A stretch of 64,000 bases of DNA from Legionella sainthelensi (GTDB taxonomy: Bacteria > Pseudomonadota > Gammaproteobacteria > Legionellales > Legionellaceae). Below are positions 62,671 to 64,000 of the stretch, one piece after another (position 1 is the first letter of the stretch; the number at the start of each line of letters is the position of its first letter). The DNA lies in assembly GCF_900637685.1 (NCBI RefSeq), contig NZ_LR134388.1, positions 820,001-884,000 on the forward strand, read 5' to 3'. The position numbers and the translations under genes were made by a program. The notes below the pieces were generated by a model, which was given only the letters and a program-made list of their open reading frames with translations, was not told where the DNA came from and made no database searches.

Positions 62671-63762
62671 TTATAGAGACATACTATGGTCATTCTCTTC
62701 TTCCTCGTTTGATTCATTAAAAGAACCAAACTGTGGTGTGGGGTCATAAGTGCTTTCTCTAAATCTATGATCAAAAAATCCCATTCTTTGACTCGTTGTC
62801 GTTACAGATGGTTGTTCGACTTGACGTGTGGATGAGAACGAATGAGAGTGCGAAGAGCCAGGCTTATTTTGTAAGTATTCTATTTGTTGCGTCAGACTTT
62901 GAAGAATTTGCAGGTCGCTTTCTTTGGGTAATTTGATTGCATTAAGAGTTTTAATTGCCTGTTGATAGGTGGTAATCGCATTCGAAATTTGTTTATTCTG
63001 AATCTGGGATTTGGCTAAATTTAAAAACTGCATTGCCATTCCGCGATAAGCACTATCACTGGGCGTTTCATTTAATGAAATCGGACTAAATGCTGGTGGT
63101 TCTGCGGACAAGGACAATTGGGATAACATATTTTCTAGACTACGATCAAATTGCTGTATTTCACTAAGAGATATGCTTTCAAATTGATTGAAAAATGCTT
63201 GCTCTTGTTGTCTTTCAACTTGTCTTTCACCCAGTAAATGTTCATGATTCATAAACTTAGCCGATTTTAAGTATGATTTTGTGGATAATTTTTTTTCATA
63301 ATAAGCATGAAACTCTTTGAAATGAGTCACCGGATCACCAATTTTTTGTTCTTCAGGTGTTTTATACCGAATTAATCCAAATGCTTTTATTGCATTAGCC
63401 ATTGCCTCATCTCCGGCAACTTGATTCATCATTTCATAACAAGCATCAGCCAAATCAATATATAATTCAGCTAAGTTTCGATATGAATCATCATCTAATG
63501 ACGTTTGTACGAGTTGGTTTATCGCTGCTACATAACATTCGCCCGCATGTGCATAATCTTTTGAATTAAAAAAGAGAGTGGCAAGCTCATAGTAAGCACT
63601 AACAATGGCTTTAATATCTGCAACGCTTTTATTGGAAATTTGCAGAAATAAATTAATTCCATTTTGGTACTCGGTAATTGCTTCCTTCTTGGAAAAATAT
63701 CGTTCTAGATTTTTAGCATTGGCGATTTTCTGCTTCGCATTTTTTCTCTTTTCTTCATCCAT
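62671..63762 (-). CDS. TPR-like protein with acidic C-terminus, candidate Dot/Icm effector
   Basis: 363 residues from ATG 63762 (GGAG 6 bp upstream; ATG 63774 has no site). The N-terminal 150 residues form TPR-like helical hairpins (A-x-x-Y-Y-E-L-A-x-L-F, Y-x-x-A-G-E-C-Y-x-x-A-I and L-A-E-L-Y-I-D-L-A-D-A-C-Y). A second pair lies near 240-285. The tail is Ser-rich and ends F-N-E-S-N-E-E-E-E-N-D followed by H-S-M-S-L, a textbook Glu-block near the C-terminus. No signal or membrane helix. Effector assignment is inferred from the tail. Confidence 0.72.
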   Translation of the reverse strand: MDEEKRKNAKQKIANAKNLERYFSKKEAITEYQNGINLFLQISNKSVADIKAIVSAYYELATLFFNSKDYAHAGECYVAAINQLVQTSLDDDSYRNLAELYIDLADACYEMMNQVAGDEAMANAIKAFGLIRYKTPEEQKIGDPVTHFKEFHAYYEKKLSTKSYLKSAKFMNHEHLLGERQVERQQEQAFFNQFESISLSEIQQFDRSLENMLSQLSLSAEPPAFSPISLNETPSDSAYRGMAMQFLNLAKSQIQNKQISNAITTYQQAIKTLNAIKLPKESDLQILQSLTQQIEYLQNKPGSSHSHSFSSTRQVEQPSVTTTSQRMGFFDHRFRESTYDPTPQFGSFNESNEEEENDHSMSL

Positions 63763-63874
63763 TATATACTCCATTAACCATTAAATTTGAGAACACAAAG
63801 TACCATATACGCCCAAAAAAAAACAATATTTCTAGAGCGTTGTTTTATGGCGTGATTCAAAAAGAAACAAGCAT

Positions 63875-64000
63875 TTATTTCTCTGCACTAATTAATGTAG
63901 TTAATTCACGCAGTGCTATGAAAAATATGGTATAGTCAATGCTTTGGCTATCTAATAACATTTCCAATAATTGTTCCCAGCGTTGCCGAATAAAGTTGTT
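63875..64000 (-). CDS. NAD-specific glutamate dehydrogenase, C-terminal end only
   Basis: The last 41 codons of a minus-strand gene that enters from the right edge, ending at TAA 63875-63877. The peptide W-E-Q-L-L-E-M...S-I-D-Y-T-I-F-F-I-A-L-R-E-L resembles the C-terminus of the large (about 1600-residue) bacterial NAD-glutamate dehydrogenase, where an A-L-R-E-L segment is conserved. It interconverts glutamate and 2-oxoglutarate. Only a small part is visible, so confidence is moderate. Confidence 0.55.
   Translation of the reverse strand, partial: NNFIRQRWEQLLEMLLDSQSIDYTIFFIALRELTTLISAEK

Noticed and set aside
1..64000. CRISPR arrays, tRNA or rRNA genes, intact transposases
   Set aside because: No regularly spaced repeats, cloverleaf sequences, rRNA segments or transposase motifs were found on either strand.

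Overview
The window is low-GC DNA with short intergenic gaps. It looks like a Legionella-type gammaproteobacterial chromosome. The reasons are the family mix (ParE, LdcA, Lhr, NAD-type glutamate dehydrogenase, AI-2E exporter-like and MASE1 proteins) together with many single-genome-type proteins: repeat, TPR, coiled-coil/membrane and histidine-phosphatase-like proteins with Glu-rich C-termini of the kind that mark Dot/Icm substrates. The genus is inferred from style of content, not proven. No rRNA, tRNA, CRISPR array, intact transposase or prophage was found.

Layout. 0-5.3 kb: a split YeeE/YedE transporter pair, a NADAR-domain protein with three near-identical 56-residue repeats, a cyclase/FAD-monooxygenase operon and a frameshifted small gene. 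5.4-15.2 kb: an outer-membrane SphA-like protein, an isochorismatase-fold/FUSC operon, exported unknowns, nitroreductase, LD-carboxypeptidase, a histidine-phosphatase-fold effector candidate, a HAD phosphatase and a peptide deformylase with a signal-like N-terminus. 15.2-20.1 kb: a signalling block on the minus strand (MASE1 histidine kinase, REC-adenylate cyclase, cyclic-nucleotide-gated patatin lipase). 20.2-22.2 kb: a bufferin-type RiPP operon (precursor, attenuating hairpin, MNIO enzyme, partner protein). 22.4-28 kb: DedA, VOC proteins, a YiiX-like hydrolase, an MBL-fold protein, then a graveyard of decaying genes on the minus strand. 28.3-37.2 kb: ParE, a YejF-type double ATPase, an OMP, a frameshifted DUF167 gene, an isonitrile-hydratase-like protein and a polysaccharide deacetylase. 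37.3-45.7 kb: a MITE-like palindrome, a GT39/GT2-GtrA operon, membrane unknowns, a triple-YbjQ protein and an AI-2E family permease. 45.9-54.2 kb: Lhr helicase followed by a TauD-FkbM pair, and the pncB-pncA NAD-salvage operon, in which both genes are frameshifted. 54.5-64 kb: unknowns, two secreted paralogues, a broken His-rich exported protein, CysZ, a quinone oxidoreductase, nitronate monooxygenase, a TPR effector candidate, and the last codons of an NAD-glutamate dehydrogenase.

The main cross-cutting observation is that nine otherwise open reading frames are each broken by a one-base change in or next to a homopolymer run, affecting eight genes. Two of these are conserved metabolic genes. 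This looks either like uncorrected long-read indels or like real decay. The cluster at 25.6-26.9 kb additionally has in-frame stops and is therefore probably genuine decay. The systems most worth following are the bufferin operon with its internal terminator and the kinase-cyclase-cNMP lipase block.
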